IMG/VR virus record: IMGVR_UViG_3300027734_000277 | Location: 1 to 26,379 of that record | Direction: 5' to 3' (one strand) | Source of the DNA: a virus | Length of the DNA: 26,379 bases | Part shown: positions 7,101-16,200 of the stretch, piece by piece | Layout: each line of letters starts with the position of its first letter | Numbering within the stretch: the stretch's first letter is position 1 | Position numbers and translations under genes: made by a program | The notes under the pieces: model-generated | The model's input: the letters and a program-made list of their open reading frames with translations, nothing else | Told to the model about the DNA's origin: nothing | Databases searched by the model: none

Positions 7101-10100
7101 ACACCATTTGACAAACTTCCAAATGAAAAGAAGGCTCTTCAGGCTGCTTTAGAATATAGATTAAGTCGTAAGCCATCATACTATGATGACTTCACATTTA
7201 CAGATAATGCAATGATGAAGGTAAAGCCAATGAACTTGGCTAGTGGAATTGTATCTGTACCTGGACCAAAGGGTGCTGGAGATATTCAGCCAGCAATGCT
7301 TTCTCCAGGTGAGTCTGTAATTCCTGCAAAGCAATCTGCTAAATACATGCCACTTATTCAGTCAATGGTTGCTGATAAAGTTCCAGGGTATGAGAATTCA
7401 AACGTTAATCCATTCTCTGGAACACCAGCACCAGCAGGAATGGTATATACACCATCTGGACTATTAGTTCCAGCAGGCGGAGGACAAGCATCTGCTGCTT
7501 CAAGATCACCAGATAGAGTTGAACGAGCAATTGATAAATTCTTTGATAAACCAAGAGTTAAAAAACTTGGTGATAGAATTGATAATTTTTCAGCAAAAGT
7601 AAAAACAGCAACTCCAAAAATTGCAGACCTAGGATCAACTGCAGGTACAGCAGCAGACAGTGCAGCAAGAAATGCACAAGTTGCTTCAACAATGACAAAA
7701 GAAGAACTTAAGAATGCCCGTCAGTTAAAGCAGATGAATGGTGCTGGAAAGTCAATGGGTATTGGAATGGCTGCATCAATGCTTCCTATGATGGGAATGG
7801 CACAGGCTTCTTCAAATCCAAATGGCATGATGGCAAGAAACATGAGCACTCTAAGTTCTGTTGCTATGCTTGCAATGATTGCTCCAATGCTTAATACTCC
7901 AGTAAAACTTCTTGCTTCTGTTGCTATTGGGTATGCCGTTATTTTAAAAATGCAGTCTCAGCAAATTAAAAAAGCAATTATTGAGGGAGATAAACTATCC
8001 CAGCAATTTGCAATGACATCAACAAAGTTAGAAGAATTTGGAAAAATAACTGGAAATGTATCAGTAACCCAAGTAGAAGAACAAAAAAGACTTGGAAGAA
8101 CATCAATTGCACCAGCAGCATCTCAACAATTTGGTGAAAACTTTCTTGGATCTGAAACTGGTAAAAAGTTTAAAGAAGATTTTGATAAATTATCAAAGCA
8201 ATATGAGTCATCTATTGCTGGACAAATATCTGTTGCACAGTTAGCATCTGCAGTAAATCAAGGAGTTTTGTCTTATCTTCAAGCAGAATCTGTTATTACT
8301 AAAATGGCAAGAGATTTAAAGGATCCAAATTTAGAATTCCAGATGCAAGGACAGTTAATGAAAATCCTTGGACCAGACGGACAAGACTTATCAAAGAATC
8401 CACTTAAGGTTCAACTTGAATTAATAAAAGCAAATCAAACAGGATTTGATGCTGTAGCCAAAAATTTCCAAGAAGTTGGATCTTCACAACTGGGAATGTA
8501 CAGTAAAGGAGAGTTTGCTGGCCTTGCAGGTGGCGCAGTTGCTGGAGGTATAGTTGGACTAAAGGCTTATAATTTATCACTTGCTGCAATTGCAACAGAG
8601 GCTGGAGCAGCGACTACTAACTTAAGCCTAATGGGACAATCAATTAAGGCTATTGGTCCAGGAAGAATAACTGCAGTTGCTGCGGTACTAGGAACAATAG
8701 CAACAAGAGTATTCCAAAGAGGAAAAGAAGCAGAGGCAATTGGAGCAGCAGCAGGAACACTTCAGGGTGTTGCCTCTCAAAACTTTGCTGCTATTCAACA
8801 GTCTGCTGATGCACTAAGTAATCAGTATAGTATTCAAATAGGAAACCTCTCTCTTGAAAAAGATAGAACAACTAACTTACAAGAAATTGAAAGAATTACA
8901 TCAAGAATCACTACTCTTGAAGCAAGTAGAACAGCAGGGCTAGATGCTCTGGCTAAAAAACAACAAGAAGTTTTAGATTTATATCTAGGAGTAGTTAAAA
9001 ACTATCAGAGCAATAAAGAAGGCGTAGGACAAAGTTCTGCAGAAGTATTTACAGACCCATTTGCATTCTTACCATTTGTTAAATCTAAAGATGAGAAGAT
9101 GCTTGCAAAAACAATGGATGCTGCAATTATTGGAATGCAAGAAGCATGGAATAATAGCATAGGTTCAAAACTTCTTGGACAACAACTTCAAGGAATGAAT
9201 ATTGAAGATGTAATTAGAATATCACTTCTTGTTGAATCAAAATCAATTTCACCAGAACAAATGTTAGTTCTTAAAGATGTAGTTGAGCGCAATGGCAAAG
9301 ATATAAATCAAGTTATTAAATTTGCACTAGAAACAACAGATGCAGAAACACTTGGTAGAATTACAACACTTCTTGGAAGATTTGAAAATACTACAAAGCA
9401 AAAGGGATTCCAAAATTTAACTGATCAACTGCTTGGAAAAGATCCAGCAAAACTTAAGAGTGTTCTTACAGCCCTTGAAGAATATGCAAAGGCTCCAGAT
9501 ACAATTCCAGTAAATATGGGAATGGAAATTGATCAAAGTGATATTGATAGACTTGCTGCATTTGGTAAGGAAATTGATGGAATTAAGAAACGCTTTCCAA
9601 ATGGACAGTTTGATGCTAAGTTATTAACAAAATATCAAACAGAACTTGCGGGAGCAGGAATGCCAGCAAATGCAACATTAGATTATGTTGTAAGCAACAT
9701 AGATTACTTTATGAAACTTCCTGCAGAAAAAAGATTTGAAGCAATTTTTGCATTTACAATGTTAAAGGATGCAGACTCAGTTAAAGCAGATATTGAAAAA
9801 ACATTAAAAATTGGATTTATGAAAAAGGCTGAACAAAGAGATCCAGCAACCATGTTTGTTGATTCTGCTAGAACAGCAGCATCATTGCAATATGATGCAT
9901 GGAGAAAATCTGCAGAAGGTGTAAAGGCTTATACTACTGCTCTTAAAGAAATGGGTCTTGAATGGAAGGGCCAAGGTATAGATGATGGTTCAAAGGGTGC
10001 AGGAACATTAGGACTAGGTGGCGATGCTCCAAAGAAAGATATGTCATTCCTAAATGATCTTGCACAAAAACTAAAACTTGTTAAAGAAGGTGGCTTTAAT

Positions 10101-12617
10101 GCACTTACTCCATTAGCGTCTTTAAGAAAATTCCTTAACGATGGAGGTAAAAAATCAATAAACCCAGGACTTGATGCACAGTCTGGAGCAATTAAACAAA
10201 TAGAGACAGCAGCAAAGAAGGCTGGAATTTCTATTGATAAAGACTTCATGGAAATTATTAGAGGTTTGGATGCAGAACAGTTTAAGTTGTGGTCAGATAC
10301 TCTATTTAATATTCAAAAAAATGGAAGAATTACTGGTCTTAAAGATGACTTTATAGTTATTAATGAAGGATTCCGTAAAGCAACTATTGGCGGATACATT
10401 CAAGACGTAAAAGATGCAAGCAAAGAAATTGAGAATCAAGTTGCAGCCCATAAGTTATTAACAAAAGAAGGATATAACTCACTTGAAATTCAAAAGATAT
10501 TACAAGATGCAACACTAACTGCAAAGATTGCAGCACAAGGTGGATTGAAAGCAACTAAGCAAGAACAACAAGAATTAAATAAAGAAATAAAGAAAACAAT
10601 TGACCTTAATTATCAATTAAGTACAATCAAACTTAATGACAATATTGCAGATACAAATATGCAAATTGAGGCTTATAAGAAACTTGCTGCTGCTGGGGTA
10701 AAACAAGAAGTTATTCTTGAAATATTAAAAGATAAGTCTAATGCCTGGGCTATTGGTTCAGCAGATGCAACCGTAAACCTTAAAGATAACTTTGGTGACT
10801 TAATAGTAAAAACTAAAAACTATTCAGATATGCTTGAATTAATTAGAAAACAATCACTTACATTTGAACAAAGCACACAAGAAGCAATTGATGCTAACAC
10901 AACTGTACTTGATTTACAAACCAGAGCATTACAAAATCAATTTGATATAGCCAATATTGGACTAAAGGCTAAGATTAAAACTGCAGAAATTGATGTTAAA
11001 TCTGTTAATGAAAGTATTCAAAAAGAACAAGACAAGATTGATGCAATTAATCTTACGCTTAAGTATGATCCAAATATTGGACAAAACTTCCTTGATGACC
11101 TTCAAGAAAAAATTAATGATGCACAACGAAACATGGACATTAATTTTGATAGACCACTACAAGTTCTATCTGACAGATCAGCGGTATTATCAAATGATTT
11201 AACTTTAATTGATAAGGCTACTGAGTCAATCAATGAAAAATATGATGCTCAAGAAAAGGCACTACAAACAATATCTGAACTTAACTCTGATATTGCAGCA
11301 CAGGAAAAGAGTAGAATTTCTCTTGCTGATGCTCTGTCTCAAGGTGATATTTCAGCAGCAGCACAATTAGCAAATGATATGCGTACAACTGCAGCAGAAG
11401 CAGCCAATCGTAAATCTGGAGAATTCATTGCTGCAGCAAGAAAGGCTGAAACAGACAATCTAGTATCTGCAAGCGGTATGACAAAAGCACAAATTGAAGC
11501 AGAACAGTTTAGAATTAGCCAGCAATCTTATGCTCTTGAACAACAAAGAAAGACAGTACAAACACAGATTCTTGCATTAGAAGATCAGGTTTATAACATA
11601 ACAGAATTAAGAGAAGCAAGACTTCTATCAATTAGAGACATTGAAACAGTAATTGATGGTATTAAGTCAACTCAACTTGCAAAGGCACAAGAAAATTTAG
11701 ATAAGTTACAGGCAGAACTTGACAAGAATCAAGAAATACTTGATGCAAAACTTCTTGCAATTGAAAATGAAAAACTTGGTTGGGAATCTATACAGATTCA
11801 ACTTGATGGTTATAAGGCTAAACTAGTACAAAGTAATAATGAACTTAGAACAATGAAAGATATAATGGATTCAATTATTGCAGCAATGGCTGTAATATCT
11901 TCAATGAATTATTCATCAACAAGTGCATTTGTTTCATCTGCAGGAAGTGTAGATTCTTATGTTCAACCAGAAAATACTGCAGCATCTATTGCAGCATTAG
12001 AAGAATTTATAACAGTAGTTGAAGAACTTGATGCAGCCCAAGCAGCAGCAGATGAAGCAGCAGCAAACTCTGCAGAAAATACTGGTGGTGGGCCAGATGC
12101 TGCATATGATCGTAAAGTTGCAGCAGCAGCAGCAGCACGACTTGCTGCAGCACAGGCAGCCTATAATGCAACATTGCCTGCAATTGATCCAAATAATGTT
12201 GGCGGTGGCGGTGGAAGAGGATTCTTTGCAATGTCTTCTGGAGGAATGGTTCCAAGATACATGGCTGCTGGTGGTATTGCTGGTTATAAACCTGCAGGTG
12301 AAAAAATTCCTATGCAGATGTCTTATGGCGGAATGGTTCCTAAATATTTTGCGGTAGGCGGAATGTCAAGAGGAACAGATACTATTCCAGCAATGCTAAC
12401 TCCTGGAGAATTTGTAATGACTAAGTATGCTGTTGACTCATATGGTGTTGATAAAATGAAGGCTATTAATAGCGGATCATACGATGGCGAGAAGGTGTAT
12501 AATTATAATCTAAACGTCAATGTTAAATCTGATGCAAATCCAGAGGATATTGCAAGAGTCGTTATGACACAAATTAGACAAGTTGACTCACAGAGAATTA
12601 GGGCACAGAGGGGCTAA
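4149..12617 (+). CDS. Tail tape measure protein
   Basis: A 2822-residue protein, by far the largest here. It sets tail length during assembly and is ejected with the DNA. Residues about 200-480 match the TP901-type tape measure core (helical, with DLADEYTKYG, MAAMQEGGISAAQGANALK and GKYQFARISALL). Hydrophobic, membrane-type segments lie near residues 189-213, 544-575, 1204-1268 and 1458-1500. Residues about 2245-2580 are a long Lys/Glu/Gln-rich coiled-coil region. A SPGE/TPGE module occurs three times (669, 1030, 2739), the first two enclosing a 306-residue non-coiled domain I cannot name. The C-terminus (YNLNVNVKSDANPEDIARVV, then a basic end) resembles that of actinophage tape measures. GAAGG at 4134-4138 serves as a modest ribosome binding site. 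By the known rule of about 0.15 nm per residue the tail would be near 400 nm. Confidence 0.95.
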   Translation: MAGDTNSNIFINIDTSQAMTQLRLLEKELTALNRSLIVGTKTASAAQSKYAQSLLHNVNATGQWTASMTRMSTASEQFANRLDKQKLSLKEYFRYGAASTKTFGKMFGSEFDTIGKLVDKRVKTLQQQYVQLGRDAQGAMNAMKFTPKALNYNNLTTQLMAASQRHQIFNKLIDDGSTKLLNFGKNTQWAGRQLMVGFTIPLMLFGSQAIKTFKEIETQVIRFKKVYGDIFTDQGATAAALKNIRDLADEYTKYGLKVSDTIKMAADAAAAGFSGQGLQTLVEQTNKLAVLGGVTQEKALETTIALKNAFQIDTGAMSGTIDFLNAVENQTVVALDDLTEAIPKVAPVIQQLGGDVKDLAYFMAAMQEGGISAAQGANALKSGLASLINPSNAASKAAAAVGINIKGIVEANAGNLRNTVTSFAKALQPLTDLERSRVIEKVFGKYQFARISALLNNIGREGTQAARVLQLTNASVEELAILSQRELKIQADSPMNKFVGSVERLKAAIAPIGELFAKVLTPALEFISRMADKFNSLPDGIKKAIGIITVVVGGLGPLFLMTFGLLANAVANSVKGLQVLRKGYQQLAYGSSDAALKTQYLSQEELENISISNALYSKHQQLSAAYQLEAAALTSLTNVYRGASVAMGGFAGQNPGLFIPGKGGMPRRFASGTTSVPGPKGAGDVVPSMLSPGEAVIPAKQSKKYSGFIGQIIKDKVPGFAGGFMPFGAAATVGKGIPLSAGPAAFREAQQARYAARDAARRGLSSNVAPVVPISSRLSGIRYSAEGSKVRVSVGDESFLIPASKLDNFKSKLKENEAWMIANKRTDNTEQELLRTIKRKGYGGKEVSPSTIYSRLPKFSNARNSQQNQDIADKRFKALLKSKNPHLLKLQNYLVNEEKVYLEKVLGQDIVKSLKGWDVNKLTPSHIREVRSQNRTPEDWAPSKIARDWGWFNSGLRGTKFANIKGGHPLNAAQARELLTNLGKTPFDKLPNEKKALQAALEYRLSRKPSYYDDFTFTDNAMMKVKPMNLASGIVSVPGPKGAGDIQPAMLSPGESVIPAKQSAKYMPLIQSMVADKVPGYENSNVNPFSGTPAPAGMVYTPSGLLVPAGGGQASAASRSPDRVERAIDKFFDKPRVKKLGDRIDNFSAKVKTATPKIADLGSTAGTAADSAARNAQVASTMTKEELKNARQLKQMNGAGKSMGIGMAASMLPMMGMAQASSNPNGMMARNMSTLSSVAMLAMIAPMLNTPVKLLASVAIGYAVILKMQSQQIKKAIIEGDKLSQQFAMTSTKLEEFGKITGNVSVTQVEEQKRLGRTSIAPAASQQFGENFLGSETGKKFKEDFDKLSKQYESSIAGQISVAQLASAVNQGVLSYLQAESVITKMARDLKDPNLEFQMQGQLMKILGPDGQDLSKNPLKVQLELIKANQTGFDAVAKNFQEVGSSQLGMYSKGEFAGLAGGAVAGGIVGLKAYNLSLAAIATEAGAATTNLSLMGQSIKAIGPGRITAVAAVLGTIATRVFQRGKEAEAIGAAAGTLQGVASQNFAAIQQSADALSNQYSIQIGNLSLEKDRTTNLQEIERITSRITTLEASRTAGLDALAKKQQEVLDLYLGVVKNYQSNKEGVGQSSAEVFTDPFAFLPFVKSKDEKMLAKTMDAAIIGMQEAWNNSIGSKLLGQQLQGMNIEDVIRISLLVESKSISPEQMLVLKDVVERNGKDINQVIKFALETTDAETLGRITTLLGRFENTTKQKGFQNLTDQLLGKDPAKLKSVLTALEEYAKAPDTIPVNMGMEIDQSDIDRLAAFGKEIDGIKKRFPNGQFDAKLLTKYQTELAGAGMPANATLDYVVSNIDYFMKLPAEKRFEAIFAFTMLKDADSVKADIEKTLKIGFMKKAEQRDPATMFVDSARTAASLQYDAWRKSAEGVKAYTTALKEMGLEWKGQGIDDGSKGAGTLGLGGDAPKKDMSFLNDLAQKLKLVKEGGFNALTPLASLRKFLNDGGKKSINPGLDAQSGAIKQIETAAKKAGISIDKDFMEIIRGLDAEQFKLWSDTLFNIQKNGRITGLKDDFIVINEGFRKATIGGYIQDVKDASKEIENQVAAHKLLTKEGYNSLEIQKILQDATLTAKIAAQGGLKATKQEQQELNKEIKKTIDLNYQLSTIKLNDNIADTNMQIEAYKKLAAAGVKQEVILEILKDKSNAWAIGSADATVNLKDNFGDLIVKTKNYSDMLELIRKQSLTFEQSTQEAIDANTTVLDLQTRALQNQFDIANIGLKAKIKTAEIDVKSVNESIQKEQDKIDAINLTLKYDPNIGQNFLDDLQEKINDAQRNMDINFDRPLQVLSDRSAVLSNDLTLIDKATESINEKYDAQEKALQTISELNSDIAAQEKSRISLADALSQGDISAAAQLANDMRTTAAEAANRKSGEFIAAARKAETDNLVSASGMTKAQIEAEQFRISQQSYALEQQRKTVQTQILALEDQVYNITELREARLLSIRDIETVIDGIKSTQLAKAQENLDKLQAELDKNQEILDAKLLAIENEKLGWESIQIQLDGYKAKLVQSNNELRTMKDIMDSIIAAMAVISSMNYSSTSAFVSSAGSVDSYVQPENTAASIAALEEFITVVEELDAAQAAADEAAANSAENTGGGPDAAYDRKVAAAAAARLAAAQAAYNATLPAIDPNNVGGGGGRGFFAMSSGGMVPRYMAAGGIAGYKPAGEKIPMQMSYGGMVPKYFAVGGMSRGTDTIPAMLTPGEFVMTKYAVDSYGVDKMKAINSGSYDGEKVYNYNLNVNVKSDANPEDIARVVMTQIRQVDSQRIRAQRG
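6153..6317 (+). repeat. Tape measure SPGE module, copy 1
   Basis: Codes for residues 669-723 of the tape measure protein: ASG, then VPGPKGAGD, P-MLSPGE-VIPAKQS, KY and DKVPG. It is closely matched by the copy at 7236-7400. The match is far clearer in protein than in DNA, so the duplication is old. Confidence 0.85.
7236..7400 (+). repeat. Tape measure SPGE module, copy 2
   Basis: Codes for residues 1030-1084 and repeats copy 1 over its full 55 residues without a gap, with VPGPKGAGD and MLSPGE-VIPAKQS identical. The two copies lie on either side of a 306-residue domain. Confidence 0.85.
12240..12362 (+). repeat. Two Gly-Gly-Met-Val-Pro repeats near the tape measure C-terminus
   Basis: The 12-residue units GGMVPRYMAAGG (12240-12275) and GGMVPKYFAVGG (12327-12362) are 87 bases apart in the same frame and lead directly into the third SPGE-type module. 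A related GGMPRRFASG precedes copy 1, so the Gly-Met-Pro stretch and the module seem to travel together. Confidence 0.75.
12363..12476 (+). repeat. Tape measure TPGE module, copy 3 (diverged)
   Basis: Codes for residues 2739-2776. The core GTDTIPAMLTPGEFVMTKYA corresponds to GAGDIQPAMLSPGESVIPAK of copy 2. This version, with aromatic residues after PGE, is the one commonly seen near the C-terminus of tape measure proteins. Confidence 0.7.
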
Positions 12618-13253
12618 ATGGCTACAGCAGCGTATTTAACAGGTAGACGTAGGTATGAACGCCCCCAGGCCCTGTTGTGGTCTGAGAACCCTGGTACACT
12701 CGTTAATGGGGTATACCTGCCGACTGGCTATGAAGTACAAGGTAACTTTGATGCATCTACTGATACAGATCTAACTAATCAATTTCTTATTCTTTCAGAC
12801 CATAATCGTGGGGAATTAAATTTTACACCAACAAGAATTGAACAAAGACAAAGAACTATTAATGGACGTATGCGTTCATACCATATAGCAGATAAGTTAA
12901 CTATGTCTGTTTCATGGAGTAATTTACCATCAAGAGCATACTTTCAGGATGCAGGGTTTTTATCTACTGGTTTATCCCCTGACAAAAAAACAACAGGTGA
13001 ATTTACAGCAGATGGTGGAGCAGGCGGAGTAGAACTTCTTGACTGGTATGAAAACCATACAGGTCCTTTTTGGATGTTTATGGCATATGACAAGTACTCA
13101 AACTTTGGTAAGGCCGATGCAGACTATGGACATCTTGCTCAATATAACCAAATCATGCAGGTATATATTGCAGACTTTAATTATTCTGTTGTAAAACGTG
13201 GTGGGTCAAATCACGATCTTTGGAATATTTCGGTAACACTGGAAGAGGTCTAA
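12618..13253 (+). CDS. Probable distal tail protein (Dit-like) or first tail-tip protein
   Basis: A 211-residue protein starting directly after the tape measure stop (TAA then ATG with no gap) and ending directly before the next start. It is rich in aromatic residues and beta strands (KLTMSVSWSNLPSRAYF, GPFWMFMAYDKYSNFGK). The first gene after the tape measure usually encodes the distal tail protein, a ring linking the tube to the tip. No motif proves this, so the name rests on position and fold impression. No separate ribosome binding site stands clear of the tape measure end, so translation is probably coupled. Confidence 0.5.
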   Translation: MATAAYLTGRRRYERPQALLWSENPGTLVNGVYLPTGYEVQGNFDASTDTDLTNQFLILSDHNRGELNFTPTRIEQRQRTINGRMRSYHIADKLTMSVSWSNLPSRAYFQDAGFLSTGLSPDKKTTGEFTADGGAGGVELLDWYENHTGPFWMFMAYDKYSNFGKADADYGHLAQYNQIMQVYIADFNYSVVKRGGSNHDLWNISVTLEEV

Positions 13254-16200
13254 ATGTTTGTTAGTGAGACATTAAAGACACATTTAGAAACATCTTCAAC
13301 AGTACAGTTACAGTCATTAGTCTTGGCTGAGTGGAATATGAATATGCCAGATAATATTTATAAACTTGGGAACTATAGATATAGACCTACTGGCTCAGAT
13401 GTTCAGTACAGAACACTTCCACTAACATTTGACAATCTAGATGAAGGTAATTACTATACAGGTGCAACTGATGCAGATGTTGTTGTAGATGGAGGGTTTG
13501 ATAACTCTGGGGTACCTCAATTATTTACATCAACTAAAGAAAAATTAAAAATAATTTATTCTTTAGAAGATTGCCTAAAACCATTTAGACCACGTTCTGG
13601 AATTAATAAAGCATCTTATTTTAATAACAGATATCTTGCAAACTCTGGAGCCTCTCTTGCACAAAGACCAAGATACTATATGGCCTCAAGATATGATCAG
13701 TTTAGATATTGGTCATCATTTAGAACAGAGAACAACCTTGAAAGAGGAATTGCTAAAAATATATCAAATGGATTAAACTATATTGATGATGCTGTTCCAT
13801 TTGTAGTTTATAAAGAAAATGTTCCAGCAAATAAGATTATTGTAAAAATGCAAACAAATGTTGGCACTGTTAATATGGGAACCATGATAACCCAGTCTGG
13901 ATCTTTGGGTGATCCACTTTATGGAGTAGAAAATAAGACAACTCCAGTAAGATGGAGGGTTCAATATTTAAATAGAGATAACTGGATTGATGCATACTCA
14001 TTTGATGAAAACTCATTGCGTAGTGATGGAACACCTATTGTTCCAGAAGATGGCTATGTGGAGTTAGAGTATGGTTTAAAAATTCCAAATCAATATAAAA
14101 CAAACTTTAAATTTGCAGAAAAACTATCATCTAGCACACTGCTTCCAGAAACATCTATTAATGGATATGCCTATCTTGTTGTGCAAAATGAAAATGAAAG
14201 AGGAACTTTTTATATTTGGAGTAGTTCCAGTAATGAATATAATACATTTACACCAGAGTATGGCTGGGACCTATCAGCTGGAATTCTAAATAGTTCAACA
14301 ACTCTAGTTACAGACTTAACAAGCCCAGACTTTTTTACCAATGACGCAAACAACTCTACAACATATAGAGAGTTTTCATATATTCGTGGAATAAGAGTTG
14401 TTGTTGAAACAATGAATAAGTTTGATTGTACCTTTGATTTAATTGAAATGTCTCCAAGACTATTGGTAAACATCTCAGACAAGGTTATTGATTACAATAT
14501 TAAAAAAATACTTTCTGATATTGGATCAACATCACTACCAGTAGGTCAACTATTAGCGTCAACTGGAACTCTATCTTTATTTGATGATGATCAAGCCTTT
14601 AATGAAAATAACACTTTAAGTATAGTCTATAAATATATAAGAAAAAACATTAAGTTTAATTTTTATGAATCAATATTTGATGTTAACGGAGATGAATACT
14701 CCATTCCAATTAAGACTTTATACTCAGAAGGATTTCCACAAGCAGATGTTACTGCAGCAAAACTATCTTTAGAACTAAGGGATTTTTATTTTTTCTTAGA
14801 ATCAATGCCAGCACCAAGACTTCTTACAACACAAACATCTCTAAGTTATGCAATATCCCTTATACTTGATTATATTGGGTTTAGCAATTATGTTTTTAAG
14901 CGTGTAGCGGATGAATCAGATCCAATAATTCCATACTTCTTTATTGCACCAGATCAAAATGTTGCAGAGGTTTTAAATCAATTAGCAGTATCTACACAAA
15001 CTGCAATGTTTTTTGATGAATACAATAATTTTGTTGTAATGAGTAAAGATTATTTAATGCCAACAGAATCACAAAGAGACGTAGATTTTGTATTGTCTGG
15101 ATCAAATAATCAAACAGACTCAGGAGTAATTGAGAATGCATTTTCTGGCAACCTGCCAAATATTTTATCTATAGCGTCACAAGATAAAAAGATTTATAAC
15201 GATGGAAAGATTAATTATACAACTAGATATATTCAAAGATCCTATGGCTCAATAAAACAATCAACAATGATTGACAAAGAAAAAGCTTGGATATATAAGC
15301 CATCATTGTTATGGGAAGTTGCTGGAACAGACTCAACTAAAACAATAAATGAACTAGCTTCAAAGCAAGGAAGTTATGTTCTTGGAGCAATGCCATTAAA
15401 TTCAGATATTCCAAATACACCTCCAACTGTTCAAAAAAATGTTGTTGTAAATAATATAATTGATCTTGGAGAAAATGTATATTGGTTAACAAGAAATACA
15501 GGCTACCTTTATTCTAATGGAGAAATTATAAAGTATGATGCAGCACAGTACAATATAACTGGAATTGGAAACGTTTGGATTAGCGATAACCAAGAGTATC
15601 AAAAATATTTTGCATCTCTTCCATTTAATGGAAAGATATATCCAACGGGATTAATCAGAATATACTCAACGCCATACTACGAAACAGTTAATGGTGTAAC
15701 AAGACTTCAGAATGGTGCTGTAGTAGACCATGGACGTGGACAATTTGGAACACAGATAACTAGCCACTATGCTGGAATAAACACTTATTGGACAGATAGT
15801 GATAATGTCCGTGGTGTTGACATGAAAACACAATATTTATTTACAACTCAACTTGATGAAAATGTAACAGTACCAGCAACCTCACTTGGCGCAGCAGGCG
15901 TAAATAATGTAACTGCTAAACAGTCAACAAGAAATAGCATAATTAAAAACTTTATGGCAACAAGTGATTTGACTGATACAGACATTAATGGCTTGCTGTC
16001 TACACAAAGTGGAACAATTCAGTCATCCGCTCTTGTATTTAATGGTCCATCATTTAAGACAACAGAAACACCCCTTAACTTTGTTTCATATGTTTATAAG
16101 GAATTAAATAATGCCTATAGACATTTTGGAACAAGAATGAGAATCATAGGAAAAATTGAAAACAATTTAACTAGAACACAAACCGCAACGGGCAGTATTC

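Noticed and set aside
10990-11202. A 70-codon + strand frame inside the tape measure coiled-coil region.
   Set aside because: Met/Leu/Lys-rich out-of-frame reading of a repetitive coiled-coil sequence without a ribosome binding site.
12007-12357. Long open frames in other frames of both strands, rich in Gln, Leu and His.
   Set aside because: They are shadows of the Ala/Gln-rich repeat (GCA runs) of the tape measure gene: low complexity, no ribosome binding site.
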